A DNA stretch of 64,000 nucleotides from Guyanagaster necrorhizus (Eukaryota > Basidiomycota > Agaricomycetes > Agaricales > Physalacriaceae). The stretch lies in assembly GCF_019112545.1 (NCBI RefSeq), contig NW_025064939.1:133011-197010 (forward strand). The letters run 5' to 3'. How positions within the stretch are numbered: position 1 is the stretch's first letter; every line of letters starts with the position of its first letter. This document shows positions 48,010 to 60,003 of the stretch, one piece after another. The notes under the pieces are model-generated. The model was not told the origin of the DNA. It did no database searches and was given only the letters and a program-made list of their open reading frames with translations. A program made the position numbers and the translations under genes.

Positions 48010-49808
48010 ATGGGACGCAGAAAGATTGAGATACAGCCGATTACTGTGAGTGCTCGATGCTAGGATGGGGTATTCGTGGATACGAGGCGCTGATGGGGTT
48101 TTTTTTGGGTGCGGGTGTAGCATGAACGAAACCGCTCGGTGACTTTTCTAAAGGTGACGCTTAATCTCTGTTCCCCTCTCTCCCCCATCCCCTTCCCCCC
48201 AATCCGACCCAGCCCCATCCTGTCCTCCCCCCATCTTTCTTTATCCCAGTGGTCGCTGCTATTTTTGTCCCGACACGAGACTAATAAAGTTCTTGGCATT
48301 TCTTCTTTATTTTTGGCTCGCGACGGGTACCCACTGTGCAGAGGAAGAACGGGCTCTTCAAAAAGGCGTACGAGCTTGGTGTGCTGTGTAGTGTCGATGT
48401 TGCTGTGATCATCTTTGGTGCGTGTTTGTCGTTCGTTGACGCCAAGTGCTCTGGGCTGATGTTGTCTATTTTTAGAGGAACGCCCGGGGCATCATCTCAA
48501 GTTGTACGAATACTGCTCCGGCGATACGAGGGACATCGTCCAGAGGCATTTGCGTGTACGGACCTGTCTTTTTCTGCGCGGTCGCTATAGGGGTCACTGA
48601 CGACTCTTCTTTATCCAGTATGAAGGCGAGAAGGATACGCGTGGGCCGGCAGACTTTTCTGGCGCGGTCAAGATTCTGGACGAGGAGGACGAAGAGGACG
48701 ACGACGAGGTTGTCTCGGCCGTGCCGTCAAAACGCAGGGGCAGTGGACGACTCAGACCAGTGGGGACCGGTGACCTTGGCGAGGTGAGTCAGCGTATCCA
48801 CCTTTCTTTCCGGCTTTCATCAGCGCCGTGCTCGATGATGACCAACATATATCGTGCTTGCTGTTCCCCGCCGCCGTCGTCATGACGTTGACCGCTCGTC
48901 ATCGCTGTCGTCAACGCCCCAGATCTTGGCTTCCGTTGACCGCGCGGCTTCTCTAATACCCTTCTCGTCTCTTTCTCGCCACGTACTCTTAGCTAACCCA
49001 CTATTTCTCCCGACAGCTCGACTACCAGCACGCTCAGCACCATCCGTCTCACCACTCCCACATCCCGCCACCTCCGCCTCGCGCCATGGCGATACCCCCG
49101 CCGCCCATCCCCCAGACGCCCCTCCAGCAGTCCTCAACATCGTCCTCGTCGCTCCCTATCTCCTCCCTCCGCCACCCGCATCCAAACACCAACCCCCATA
49201 AGAAGCAGCGTCTCTCTCCGCCCTCAGTCTCTGGCCCCGGCATGCATAGCCGTTCCTCCTCTGGATCCGGGTCTGGTGGTGGAGGTGGAGGTGGAGGGGG
49301 GGGAGGCGGAACCGCAAGCCAAGGAGGAGGCTTCTACCCGCCCCCCTCTACTGCGCAGTACCACCACACGCCCTTTTACAGTGGCGGCGGCGGCGGGGGT
49401 GGAGGAGGCGGAGGCGGGGGCGGAGGCAACTTCTCCACTCCTGCCCAATTCGGAGGCGAGAGGCGATATGCGGGTTACCCCACCCTGAGCCCGCCCATGT
49501 CCCGCGGAGGTGGAGAGATTTTTGGCTTGTTTGACGATCATGGCAGGCCCGGCTCGTCTGGTGGGCCGGCGGGCGCGGGGCCTGGTCCTGGTGGCTTTGA
49601 TTGGCCTATACATGCTCCGCCGAATGCCCAAGCTGGCACTGGGCCGACGCATAGTCCTACTCAGGGGAGGGTCGACGGTGCTTGGTTGGACTTTTTGAGT
49701 ACCAGTAATGGGGGGCCTGGTGGTGGCAGTAGGCCGTCGACTAGCTGGGAGAGGGATACCGGGGCTGGAGGTGATGAAGGCGGAGTCGTAGAGAAGGAGG
49801 AGGGGTAG
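48010..49808 (+). CDS. MADS-box transcription factor, Rlm1/MEF2 (SRF-related) type, six exons
   Basis: Exons are 48010-48045, 48121-48153, 48342-48417, 48476-48555, 48619-48783 and 49017-49808, giving 393 residues. Residues 1-60 form the MADS DNA-binding and dimer domain, starting [12 protein letters not shown] and continuing [11 protein letters not shown] and [20 protein letters not shown]. The MEF2-type extension follows ([20 protein letters not shown]). Then come an acidic stretch ([11 protein letters not shown], about 95-105), a Pro/Ser/His-rich region with a possible basic nuclear signal (HKKQR, about 191-195), and two poly-glycine tracts (about 217-228 and 253-267). Known relatives bind CTA(TA)4TAG sites and act downstream of the cell-wall-integrity MAP kinase; that role is inferred here. 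All introns are GT-AG and in phase. Gly and Pro tracts in the C-terminal half are likely disordered and may vary in length between strains. Confidence 0.95.
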
Positions 49809-49953
49809 GGCCTACGCTTCCTATAAACGGTTTATTGGACCCTCATTTTTGTTTTTGATGTGCTTTTATTCTGTCTGTGGAGAGTAAAAAATGTTCACAT
49901 TTGTGATATTGAATGTAGTTGGTTTATTATAGATTTTGTGTATGGGTAGAGAT

Positions 49954-49958
49954 AAAAA
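49954..49958 (-). terminator. T5 terminator candidate for tRNA-Thr(CGT)
   Basis: Five A bases on the + strand (T5 on the minus strand) lie 3 nucleotides after the tRNA 3' end. Confidence 0.6.
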
Positions 49959-49961
49959 CAA

Positions 49962-50051
49962 TGCCCCCTAGCCGACTTGAACGACTGACCTTGTCATCAT
50001 CCTTCAAATTGCGAATACGAGTGACACGCTCTACCACTGAGCTAAGAGGGC
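49962..50051 (-). tRNA. tRNA-Thr(CGT) with an 18-nt intron
   Basis: The acceptor stem GCCCTCT/AGGGGGC pairs fully with one T-G wobble, and the discriminator is A. The D arm is GCTC-AGTGGTA-GAGC. The anticodon stem TGTCA/TGACA encloses CTCGTA, giving anticodon CGT at 50017-50019 (minus). The intron is 49998-50015. Variable loop AGGTC and T arm AGTCG-TTCAAGT-CGGCT are intact. It serves ACG codons and looks functional. It lies convergent to the MADS-box gene, about 150 bases past its stop. Confidence 0.85.
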
Positions 50052-50327
50052 ACAACCTTCCTGGCAATATATATATTGACATCCGACCAAGCTACAAAAA
50101 CGTCCCTATCAAATATCATTCCTTCCCCCACACGCATCGCCGATCCTTGAACAAGCGATGCGATCGATCGCATAATTGTAAATATACAGCGTCCGTTCGT
50201 CGCTCGTGCCGTTATACCGGTGAATTTCACGACTTTGGTCTGATAGCGGATTTCTGTAGTTGTGGGGACTCGTCACTCGTAATAAAAATTCTCTACGTTC
50301 CCTTTGAAGTGAGGAAGGGTTGGGATT

Positions 50328-50333
50328 AAAAAA
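50328..50333 (-). terminator. T6 terminator candidate for tRNA-Thr(AGT)
   Basis: Six A bases on the + strand (T6 on the minus strand) lie 11 nucleotides beyond the tRNA 3' end. Confidence 0.6.
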
Positions 50334-50344
50334 CTGGGCGTACA

Positions 50345-50441
50345 TTCCCTCTAGCCGATTTGAACGACTGACCTCGTCATAACAGATTGTCGAGAACTGT
50401 TTATACTAGTGACGCGCTCTACCAACTGAGCTAAGAGGGAG
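50345..50441 (-). tRNA. tRNA-Thr(AGT) with a 24-nt intron
   Basis: The acceptor TCCCTCT/AGAGGGA and anticodon stem CGTCA/TGACG pair perfectly. D arm, variable loop AGGTC and T arm AGTCG-TTCAAAT-CGGCT are intact, with discriminator A. The anticodon AGT (read as IGT after editing) lies at 50406-50408 on the minus strand, followed one base later by the intron 50381-50404. It should decode ACC, ACT and ACA. It is the best preserved of the tRNA-Thr genes here. Confidence 0.88.
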
Positions 50442-50887
50442 ACATCCTTCTTAAATATGGAAATAAAGTAACAATCAACTCAGGGTTCGGGCGGGCCCCA
50501 TACCAATCAACGAGAATGCGAGTTCTGATGAAGAGTGAGAGAATTTTATATGCGTTACCTACTATAATCAAGGATCAGGGCCGTACCTATCAATGAAAAA
50601 TGGTAGTTCAGCTTCGAAATGGTGCCAATCCCATGAAACCGCCCGAGTTCCCTCACCACAACCGCCCGAGTCCCGGGGTTGACGGAGATGATAGGATTAC
50701 GTCGCGTTCTTGAGCTGTTGCTTCTGTTAAAAGATGTAACATGAGGGACTATGCCACGAAGTGTTAGGAAGTCGGGCCCGGCGGTTGTGCAAAGCCGAGT
50801 CGATGTTATGGCTTCCACATTCTTCTCCGATATCTAAGAGCCCAATAACAACCCAATAAAAAAGATTGAGATTGTCGTTCTACTTTT

Positions 50888-50945
50888 GTTTCCTTGAACG
50901 GTTGACCAGACAAGATATATACTCTACCGACTGAGCTAGAAGGGA
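50888..50945 (-). pseudogene. tRNA relic with the anticodon arm deleted
   Basis: The 5' acceptor strand (TCCCTTC) and D arm (TAGCTCAGTCGGTAGAG) are clear. They are followed after only about 14 bases by GGTCAACCGTTCAAGG, which matches the variable loop and T arm of the tRNA-Thr genes. The anticodon arm and 3' acceptor strand are missing, so it is not functional. Confidence 0.6.
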
Positions 50946-53900
50946 TTATCTTTCTGTTATACAGGCCATGAGCGACGAGGAAATGAGCCGAGTGCTGAGA
51001 ATGGTATGATGATTCACTTGCACTTTGTCGATACAAAAATGCTTCTACGTCGATTCGGACAAACATGAATCAAGAGCGCGATAAGAATCACGTTACTGGA
51101 CACTTCGAACTCGCCCCATTAATGATTTGAAACACCCGAACTACTCTGGGTGATTTTCCTTCAGAACCAGAAGGACGATGAAAGGAATACTTGAAACGGG
51201 GAAGGGGAGACTTTGCTCGGAAACTTCCGGGAAGGACGGGTACTCGTGGCACCTTCGCGGCTAGATATCCTATAGCAGCTCACGGCGAAGAGCGTGTCCC
51301 CCCGCCGCCCAAGTCCCGCTCCGGTAACTCAAACATGAGTTATTCCCCGGAGTCCATTGACAGGGCTCCGTAGCCACCCGGGAAGACGTAAGGTTCGCGC
51401 GTTTTCTTTGGTTCGGAGTACACCCAAGTCTATGGAGGAACGACGCCACCAGGGTGCGGCGACCGGGGGAGGGAGGGGGGTGGGCGGTTGGGGTTTCCAC
51501 TTCATTCTCCGAAATACTGGAAAGCCTGCATACATTCAGCTGGGGTAATACGGGGCGAGTATATTCGATGAAACGCGAAGAGAAAGGTTAGTTACTGCGG
51601 GTGGGCAAAATTGAATTGGTCGGCGGTATGGGGTGCGAGGAGCGGCGTGCATCTAGTAGAGTGCTGGATGCCTATCCCCAGCCCGATCAATCTATAGGCA
51701 AGGTGCTGGGTCGTGGAATCGCGAGGGGTAGGAGGTTGCTGGGTCGTGGTATGAGGGCCCAAGAGTGTCTCGGACAGGCGAGCGCAGGTGTGTCATCGCC
51801 ACCGGAAATCCTGCTATGCAAAACGATAACGGGATCGGTATGCCGTACCTACAATGCGTCCTCCCTATAGGAGTTTTTGCCGTTACCGGTTTCGAGACGA
51901 AGAATGCGCCGATGCTGACCTCACAGAGACGAAATAACAGAGACGGGGAGAGACGACTTACAAAAGAGGACGGCAGGAAAGTATGTTATATGGATGTCGT
52001 AGAATGATAATAGTGTACAATTAAAGGTGCATCTATCCGGATGTCATCCAAAAAAAATGTTAATGAAGCTATTCGTGTTGGGACGCCGCACCAAGGATAT
52101 GTCGCCCATCTTAAAAATAGGTTAGTAGGTTGACAGATCGACTGGAAAATAAGATGAGTCTTTTAAATGTCATTGTACAGGGCATTCAGAGCAATATATG
52201 ACTCGTGATCTCCCAGGGAGTGATGTAGCCAAGAACGAATGGGTTGGATATAGTCTATCGTCCAGGTCAGCGGATCCCGCCACAAAGGTCGTCTTGGGGA
52301 GCTTAGGAGTATTGTAGACTTGAAATACCCTTTGTTTTCGTTACAATCCTGTTGAGCTGAGGATCCTGAGGTAGTCGTTCAAGATCAAACAGTGTTCCGG
52401 GCCTGAATGACCCGAAGGATAATATTAGGCCAATCAATCTTCGTGTCGTTTTTAGTTGACTAACGCGACAAGATCGTGCTTCTCTCTATTATCAAAGCTG
52501 TTTATTCCGCCTGAGTGGTTTATGTGGAATAATACGGGGCGGCAATTAGATTCAGGCTCCTATCAAGTATGAATGTGAGTCGGGACAAAACGACGGACTC
52601 CACACCGACCTGAAGCCTTTTCTGATGGTTTCCTTGATAGAATGATTACCGGTTTCTCGGCATGATTCATTTTTTCTGTCAAGCAAGTGGGGAATTGTGG
52701 ATAAGAAAAGCTAGGGAAAGTCTTTGGATCGCTCTTTCGCTTGAGGATTACATGGTTCAACAGTCTGCTACTGGTCTATTACGACTCATCTTGTGCTTTA
52801 ACGTTGCTCAGGTTCCATGGTGATCTAGCACCATCGTGATTTATGAAAAGGACAGCATGACGTCTGTCCGGCGAGGATCGTCGGTTATTCCTCTGCTAGT
52901 AGTATTTTACGGAGGCTAATGTCCATTCTTATTTTCCAGAGTCAATGAACAATTTCCGTGATCTAGTACCAGATAAGTAATATTTATCATGTGCTCGATC
53001 CTTTGAGATCGTTCCTCTTTTCCAGTCTGTTGTATGCGCCGTATTAATGAGGGCATTCGTATATGTACAAAGGACCTTCGCAAACACCTCGATCAGCTCC
53101 TCTAAACACTGCTCCTACTCATGTACTGAACACGTTTCCAGCAGAGCCGACATCTCCCCTCGATGGGGGATCCGGAAATAGAATCAGAGCCGCCGAACGT
53201 CGAGTCTCTGACAATCATATGCTGCGTTCTCATCATGATTCAATCCTACGTTCGGACTATGATAAATCTACTATGACATTCTTCGGGTTTCAGTTATGTC
53301 GCAACTTGTTTCATGTTTGCCTCTCCATTGCTACGGGGCTCTGTTGTTTCTTTTTGGATCCCCCGAAGCTTCCGTCAATGAGTCCATACGAACGAAGGCA
53401 GCGAAGGAGAACAATTTAGGTAGAAAGACTACCCATGGTAAAACGTTCTAGCTGAGACTAGTAATAGCATTTCCTCCTACGAGACAAATATTCAGGTACT
53501 GTTCCGTTATCCGTATCACAAGGCGTAAACACTGAAGCTGACAACGAAACCATTGAAGGTACCATTTTGAGCTATCAAAAACGCTCCAGCCTCCGCAAGG
53601 ATCACGGCATCTCCTCTTGAAAGCATCGATAGTCTATTGAAACCCTACGAGAAGGAAATGAATGTGACCGCAGCATGTAGGTAACGATACTATTCAGTGG
53701 AACTTCCTGGATCATTGACTGGAGCGTGAAATATCAAACAATTCTATGGAGAGTGCGAGATCAACGATTCATGAGGAGCGGCGCTAGACCATATCGTCGC
53801 ATGGGGTACCACATGCCGCGTTCAACCAGGTAGATATTCGATACCCACACTCTGCCCGATCAAGAAGACCGTGAGAGGCTGGTCAAAGCGGCATAGCCTT

Positions 53901-55423
53901 TCCCGAGGACTTCAGAGGAACACTACATGTGGAAAACTCCAGATGACTGGGGGAGGCAGCATGTAACTGTAGTCACAAATGCCGGCACGAACGTAGGTAG
54001 CTGGCCGATAAGAAAGATCGTAAACATCCTTTACATCACCGCTCTCATGACTCTGCTTACGCATGTCGTTTACTTTAGATACTAGGATCTCGAAACTGGT
54101 CATCAGAGCATTGAAAGTTGAAGACGGGGTACTCGGCTTACGGGACATACTGCCAATAATGACTCTAATTTAAGAGGTGGGTTGAAACACAATGAATCGG
54201 GTCCGTTAACAAGCTGAATGAGGCAATGAGGCTCTTGTACAATTAGCGTGCTGTACACATGCTCAAGGTTCCCACAACGGTTAAGAGAGAACCATGAGGT
54301 ATTCCTTTAGGTAAAACCTAAAGATTTGTGAAAGGTCAATAAATGTCACCAAAAATTGAAAATAACCGGTAGGTACGAGGCATACCCCACTTGCGACCCA
54401 AATAGAGATGCAAATAGATGTGAAATTTAGATGACGTCGTCGACATCATAGGCCATATCTACTGACTGATGTGCTCGAGTAGTGAGTGTTACCGAAATGT
54501 TTTCTTTGTAGGATCCCCCGATGTCGATTCTTGAGTCGAGGGATAAGTGCTAGGGGCAATAGCTTCCCAATATTTGCACTGCCTGGGCGCCAGCCGCTCA
54601 GTACGTTCAGAGAGTGCGGGAATCGGGAATCGGGATCAAACACTAATCAAACAGCTCCGGCCCGGCCCGCAGAAGTGCGGATGTACGAAAATAAGTTCGT
54701 TAGGTCCCATGATCACTCGCTGACAGCACTGTTCATTTTCCTTAGTGTGCACCTCGGCCAGGTAACTTTGTTCCTTTGATTTTTCGGATTTCATGCCCAT
54801 GTGTTGTACGCCTGCTGTACGCGAATTTCTGCTTCGCCTTACTCAATTCCATCTGTACAGAACTCACTCATTCTGCTGTCAACACTACTGTCAACATCTT
54901 GGTCTGCGTTTCTCGGTATACTATTGATCGTAGGGGTGACTACTTGCGACAAAGATCATTTTCGATAGGTTTATATGACGGCGCCAGGAAATGTCAGCCT
55001 TTTCATTTCTCTACACGGTCGTTAAACACGACACTCTGTCAGGAAAACCATTTCAAGCAATAGGGTTCACTAATTTCTCTTTCGACAATTAGAGGAGATG
55101 GACCAGGATTATCGTCGCGGCTTATCTGCCACAATCATTAAGTAGCTAAGCCCGCGCAGTCTCTCTCATTGGAGCTTTGTTTAACTTGAAATTTTGAAGA
55201 TCGAATGTACACCTATGTCTTCCGAGCTACGGCCGTGATAGAATTTCGCAGGCCTCTCGTATAAGTCTTACGGGTATTTGTTTTTGTTCCGTAATCCTAC
55301 AGCAAGAGAGTGGCCGTAGCATTCACAGTCGACATTGACAGCGGCTCCTTGACCTCATTTCGGATGGCCTAGATGCCCGGCCATACATGTCGACTTGATG
55401 CAGATATATAGTTTGTCTGTGAC

Positions 55424-55470
55424 CCCCTCGTATGTTCGAACCGAGGGCTTGCCACTGGACACCATCGCAA
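55424..55470 (-). pseudogene. tRNA-like module (A box and B box, no anticodon arm)
   Basis: The minus strand reads TGGTGTCCAGTGGCAAG then CTCGGTTCGAACATAC. The A-box-like and B-box-like parts nearly touch, so there is no room for an anticodon arm. Confidence 0.35.
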
Positions 55471-56435
55471 GCTTCATGTTTCAGCGCATCCCCTTCCATG
55501 ATGTTGTATGTAGGCAGCCACGCTTTCAGCCGGAGGGGAATTATAGAACGCACCATGCAAATCAACGGCTTGATCTTTACTATGTCACCCATCTTAGACC
55601 AATAGAATCCCTTTGGTCCCACCGTATATGACTCAAGTTCGCTCGTCATGATAGCTGGTTACCTAATACCTTTTGAAGCATACTACCGCCGTTTATGGTT
55701 CAAAGACGCAGCGCTCATTGGAGGTTCCTGGACATGTAACCAACGTGGTTGATCTCCTGATCACTGTAGAAAATGACACTCATATGCTGTTCTCGTCTGC
55801 ATTGCACAGAAATCGATAGTGACTTAGGTCCGTACATGCTGTAAGGTGATAAAGCAAATTTATCTGTTCTAGGTAAAATAGGATAAAGTTGATGGATACA
55901 GCATCAAAGAAGAGTTATTATCGTCGTCGCTAGTCGTGATCTTGAAGTGCCCAGACCCTTTGAGCGGAAGGGGGATAAATAAAAGTAAAGATCGTGGCAT
56001 CCAGAAGAACATCCGCGTTGTAAGTGGATGAAATCAGAAGTTTTCTTTGGTGGGAGGGTTCACCGTACCACCTGCCGATGGTATAAAAGGCTCGAAAGGT
56101 CGTATTTGGGACCGGAAACACCGGGGCAAGTTGTTGACTTTGATCGAAAGTACACGCAGCATAGTGATTTACGAGAATATGAGCCGACTGGGACAGCTGG
56201 AGTTAGACGAAGGTTTATTTTAGACATGGCCTCGTAAAAGGATTGCAACGATGATTTGTGGGTTGCTACTCGGAACCGGGATTTAGAAACATCCTCAGAG
56301 GCTTTATAGCCAAGCAAAAATGAATGCACGAGGAGATATCCCGACATTAGAATCAAACAATACGTTTCCATCCGTAGGAACATTAGAAGTCACCATCTAC
56401 AGATCTTCCTTCCACTGGCGGGTGTTCTTCTTGTT

Positions 56436-56480
56436 GCCAGGGTCACGAACCCCGGAGTGTGCGTAGCCATCTCACCACGG
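56436..56480 (-). pseudogene. tRNA-like T arm with weak A box
   Basis: The minus strand has a well-paired T arm, CGGGG-TTCGTGA-CCCTG, preceded by GAGATGGCTACGCAC. There is no matching acceptor stem. Confidence 0.3.
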
Positions 56481-58239
56481 TTCTCTGGCGCGTCCGAGGA
56501 AAGTCATCGACAGGAAAAGAATAGATTCGGACCCGCGTCTGACCAAAGGCTCAACCCGGACTACTAATCTTGGATTGGAACAGGAGCAATAATCGTTTAG
56601 GGCAGCTTGAAGGGCACATCAGGCCCCAAGTGAATAATTCTATGAAGGCGCCAGGCGTTAAAGGACTTCATTGAGTTTGCAACACCTTTTCTAGAGGCAA
56701 GTGCAATGAGATATCAACAAGTACACCAGTTCGGCTCGAATCTCCATCTGATTCATGTATTGATCAGGTACAACTCGCGTCGCATCTATTTACTTGCCGA
56801 CCTTCGCACGCGGTAATCGCTAAACATCTCGGGCGGCGCTTTTCCTCAGTTTTTTCCCCCCTATTCTGCCTCCAGCTGCTGGCTGACTGGATATCACCGA
56901 GTTCAGATTTCCATCACCGGCAAAACCTTTCAAATGGTGGGGAAAATGGAGCACACATTGAGAAATGAGTCCATTCGGGGTCGCCTCTTGCAGTTGATCT
57001 GATGCAGTTAAATCTTCTTCCGAATCGATTTCCCTACGGTGCGAGATGGCACCGCCGCTCTTTTGTTCGTAGTCCGCCGTTCGTTTCAAAGCTTTCTGGG
57101 AGCTTCTGCTTTCTGAGAACCTTGAAGGGCCTGGTCTGTGGGGTGCCGGTTGTATAGATGCGGTCTCCGCATTTGTAAATAGAACTTACCCCGCTTCACA
57201 AAGATAGTAAACCAATTATGAACTCCAAATAGCCTTCTATCAATTTAAAATTTGGAATATCACAATGAGACTGTTTTCGATTTTGATCATCCTGATAGTA
57301 CCATAAGACTAATCAGATGATTTCAACATATTCTTTGTCCCAAGACTAAACGATTAATTTTCCGTATTCCGGAAATCGATCTTTTAGGGTATAAAAAGCG
57401 CCTTCTCCGAGACAACTGATCCATTTCTCACTTTCCCAGGACAATAACGTATGTTCCATGCATTGATCGAGTGGGTGGAGTTCCGTAATCATTTACCAGG
57501 CCTTGAAAATTGACGTGATAATATATTCAGGACAATACGGCATCAATTCAGTAAGTAATTTTTTTTTCTATCACCCAGTATTGTACGTGACTGAGGCCAC
57601 TTGCTCCGAAACCATAAGCAAGAACAGCGATATATAGATTGAGTCTGTCGGCTCCTGAACGCAAAGTCTCGTGTATACACACATATCTTAAGTCACATCA
57701 GGTTTTTTTGCTTTTTGCCGACCTGGTGTGACCGATAATCCAAGGATTATTGCGTGTTGTCTAACCCTGGCCCTGGAATGTATTAGATTGTCAACGGACC
57801 AAGGATCTAAGCTTTAAAAAGCAAGGTTTTGCGATATCTATAAGCACCGGGATGTTCGGTTCCGAGTTTCTAAGGAAAGACACCGATGTCAGCTGAGAAG
57901 CTTGGATAGAGGGTGAGAAAAATCAAGTCCACGGAGAAGACTTTCAAATGAATGATACTCTGTCAGTTGCTTCCTTCTATACCACCGATGAAGCTCCAGT
58001 TGACGTCGAAGAAGTACCACTTGAGTGGTCAGACCACAGGTAGAATTGTCGGACATGATCTGACGTGTTATCGCTGAGGTTCAGAAAGGAGTGGCCGAAC
58101 GTATCATATCATGACGTGCGACATAGTGCTATGACTTTGCATTTGAATTGAGAGCGCTTCAGGGACCGGTCCAGGCATCAAATGCGATATTAGAGAGAAT
58201 ATATTTCTTACAGTGCTCTAAAAACGAGTGGGTACATAG

Positions 58240-58290
58240 AGGCATCCAGACAATCGAACTCGATACCTAAGAACAGTACGCGATGTCAAG
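58240..58290 (-). pseudogene. tRNA-like module, weak
   Basis: The minus strand has TCGAGTTCGATTGTC as a B-box-like core after TTGACATCGCGTACTG. The stems are poor. Confidence 0.25.
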
Positions 58291-58909
58291 ATGAAAGGCA
58301 AAAAACTGAGAAAGAAATGGTTTTTCCATTTGAAAGCTGTCTTGAATGCTAAGAGAAATTTCGAACATACCACAGTTTCCCTTTGAATGTAAGAAGCCGC
58401 TGCCCCGTGTATGAAGTGAGCTTTAAGTGGGTGACCTCCCCTTCATACAGTATTTTCGGTCGTACGATTCTGTTAAGACTATGGGATCGAATTCAAGAAG
58501 CAAGCCATCGTGAACAGTTCTGGTAGTTGGATGATAGTGTCCACATGATGCCTGACCGGGACGGATCGGAGGTTCTTCCCAATATGGGTGCCATTCAGGG
58601 CGCGCATTTTCGCTCTCGATGACGACGACCCTTTCTTTCAGAAGCCTTTCTTATGCAGATCATTTTTTCTCCCCTTTGTACCTTCATCGTATTAATGGAC
58701 TAGACATCAATGGTCATACCAGACGAACAAAGAATCAGGACCGATCCAGAACCAAAACCGTTCTGATTCATTCAAGAGGCAGCCACCCAGTGCTCAGGAA
58801 ACAAAGGGCCTTTGTTGCTATCCCTGGCCTGCGTCTATGCATTTCTCTCCTTTGCCTCTGAATCTATATTGCTCCAACTCCGAAAGCTAATACAAAGGTA
58901 GTCAAAACG

Positions 58910-58918
58910 TATAAATAG
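58910..58918 (+). promoter_or_regulatory. TATA box of the 58980-60003 gene
   Basis: TATAAATAG lies 62 bases before the ATG at 58980. The stretch between is pyrimidine-rich near the ATG (CTTCTTCTTCCGCC), as in many fungal leaders. Confidence 0.55.
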
Positions 58919-58979
58919 ACCGACGTTGTCACTGAAAACTCTCGTTCAAGAACCCCCTTCATAATCTTCTTCTTCCGCC

Positions 58980-60003
58980 ATGCTCGATGAGAAATCCCCT
59001 GGTTCGTACGTATTATTACCTCTGTAGAAGCATAATTGCCCATAGAATCCCTCAGTCAATCTGTCCCGACCCATCCTACCGAAGCAGAGACCGACATATT
59101 AGAGTGCGTGTTCTTCGTCGCATCTACAAGTAGACTAAGTCCTGATATCGTCTTTAGACAAATGGAGGCTGAGTACGGCGACCAAGAGCTTTCGTTCGTC
59201 ACACTTCAATTCCCAGCTGATAACGAACAGTTAATCATGAGGCAATAGTGAATACTCTAGCTCGCAGCTGTCTCAATTTACATTGTGTGTCGCCATACAA
59301 TTGTGAACCCCAATTTTACTCATAATTTCGTTTGTAGATACTCCTCCCAGCCCAATACCGGCGGAGTGTCATTGCCACAACCGCCCGAGCCACTTTCTCA
59401 GCCAAGAAACGGGTACGTATCGTCCGGTTTCTCATTGCGCGATATGAGAATTGCAATGGATCGTTTTCAGATCAGACTCTGAGGATTATCTACCCTTGTC
59501 TCAGAGTAGTGGGCGTACCTATGTCAACTATGACTTGTGCGCATTGTTATCAATCTTATTTTTCTTTGAGCGCTGACTATGATATAGAATGGACGGCGGA
59601 ACGTATTCCGACTATGACGATATAATGTACATGCTACTCTTCCACCACCCAACGATCTTTCGACTTGTTTGTCTAGGGATGCGAGTGACAGTGCGACAGT
59701 TCGAGGGTCTCAAGACAATATGGGTTCTATTGAAGAGGTCCAGATGCGGCTCAGAGCTGGCCTTGGAGCCGCGACCGACGCTGTTGTCAATGCTGTGGCA
59801 AGCACTGAAAGTGAGTTTTCTTATTTTGATATTAGGATCGAGCTCCCTTACTGATCGGTAATATAGATATCCCGGAGCAGTATCCTGAATTCACGAATTT
59901 GATCACCATGTGGCGCGGTGTACGCGTCCTTGTGGAGTCTTTCCAAGTGGCGTTGGACCAGCTGCTCACTCTTCCTGAAGAGACTGAGTCCGAAGCGTTG
60001 TGA
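58980..60003 (+). CDS. Probable eight-exon gene, 204-residue protein of unknown function
   Basis: Proposed exons are 58980-59001, 59046-59103, 59158-59241, 59338-59412, 59471-59536, 59588-59626, 59677-59810 and 59867-60003. All join in phase. Donors include GTGCGT, GTACGT, GTGCGC, GTACAT and GTGAGT, and acceptors are mostly TAG. Clear branch sites are seen in intron 2 (ACTAAG), intron 5 (GCTGAC) and intron 7 (ACTGAT). Intron 3 would need a rare GC donor (GCAATA). The product is acidic, with a polar Ser/Asp/Tyr-rich middle ([30 protein letters not shown]) and a helical C-terminal half ([39 protein letters not shown]) that may form amphipathic helices. No family is recognised. A TATA box and leader support the start. 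The weak points are short exons and the GC-AG intron. Confidence 0.5.

Larger units (their letters stand above)
50960..58900. other. CpG-normal tract without recognised genes
   Basis: Only short frames occur on both strands, with no family motif. A G-rich run lies at 51462-51494. Three tRNA-like B-box modules occur (55424-55470, 56436-56480 and 58240-58290, all minus). A TATAAAAAG box near 57391 is followed by an ATG at 57451 opening only a short frame with possible tiny exons, which I do not call. Confidence 0.4.

Noticed and set aside
49919..50329. 136-codon plus-strand frame after the MADS gene
   Set aside because: It overlaps the minus-strand tRNA-Thr(CGT) gene and has no motif.
57389..57640. 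TATAAAAAG box followed by ATG at 57451 and possible tiny exons
   Set aside because: The frame is about 20 codons. Continuing it needs introns of about 28 bases or weak splice sites, so no gene is called.
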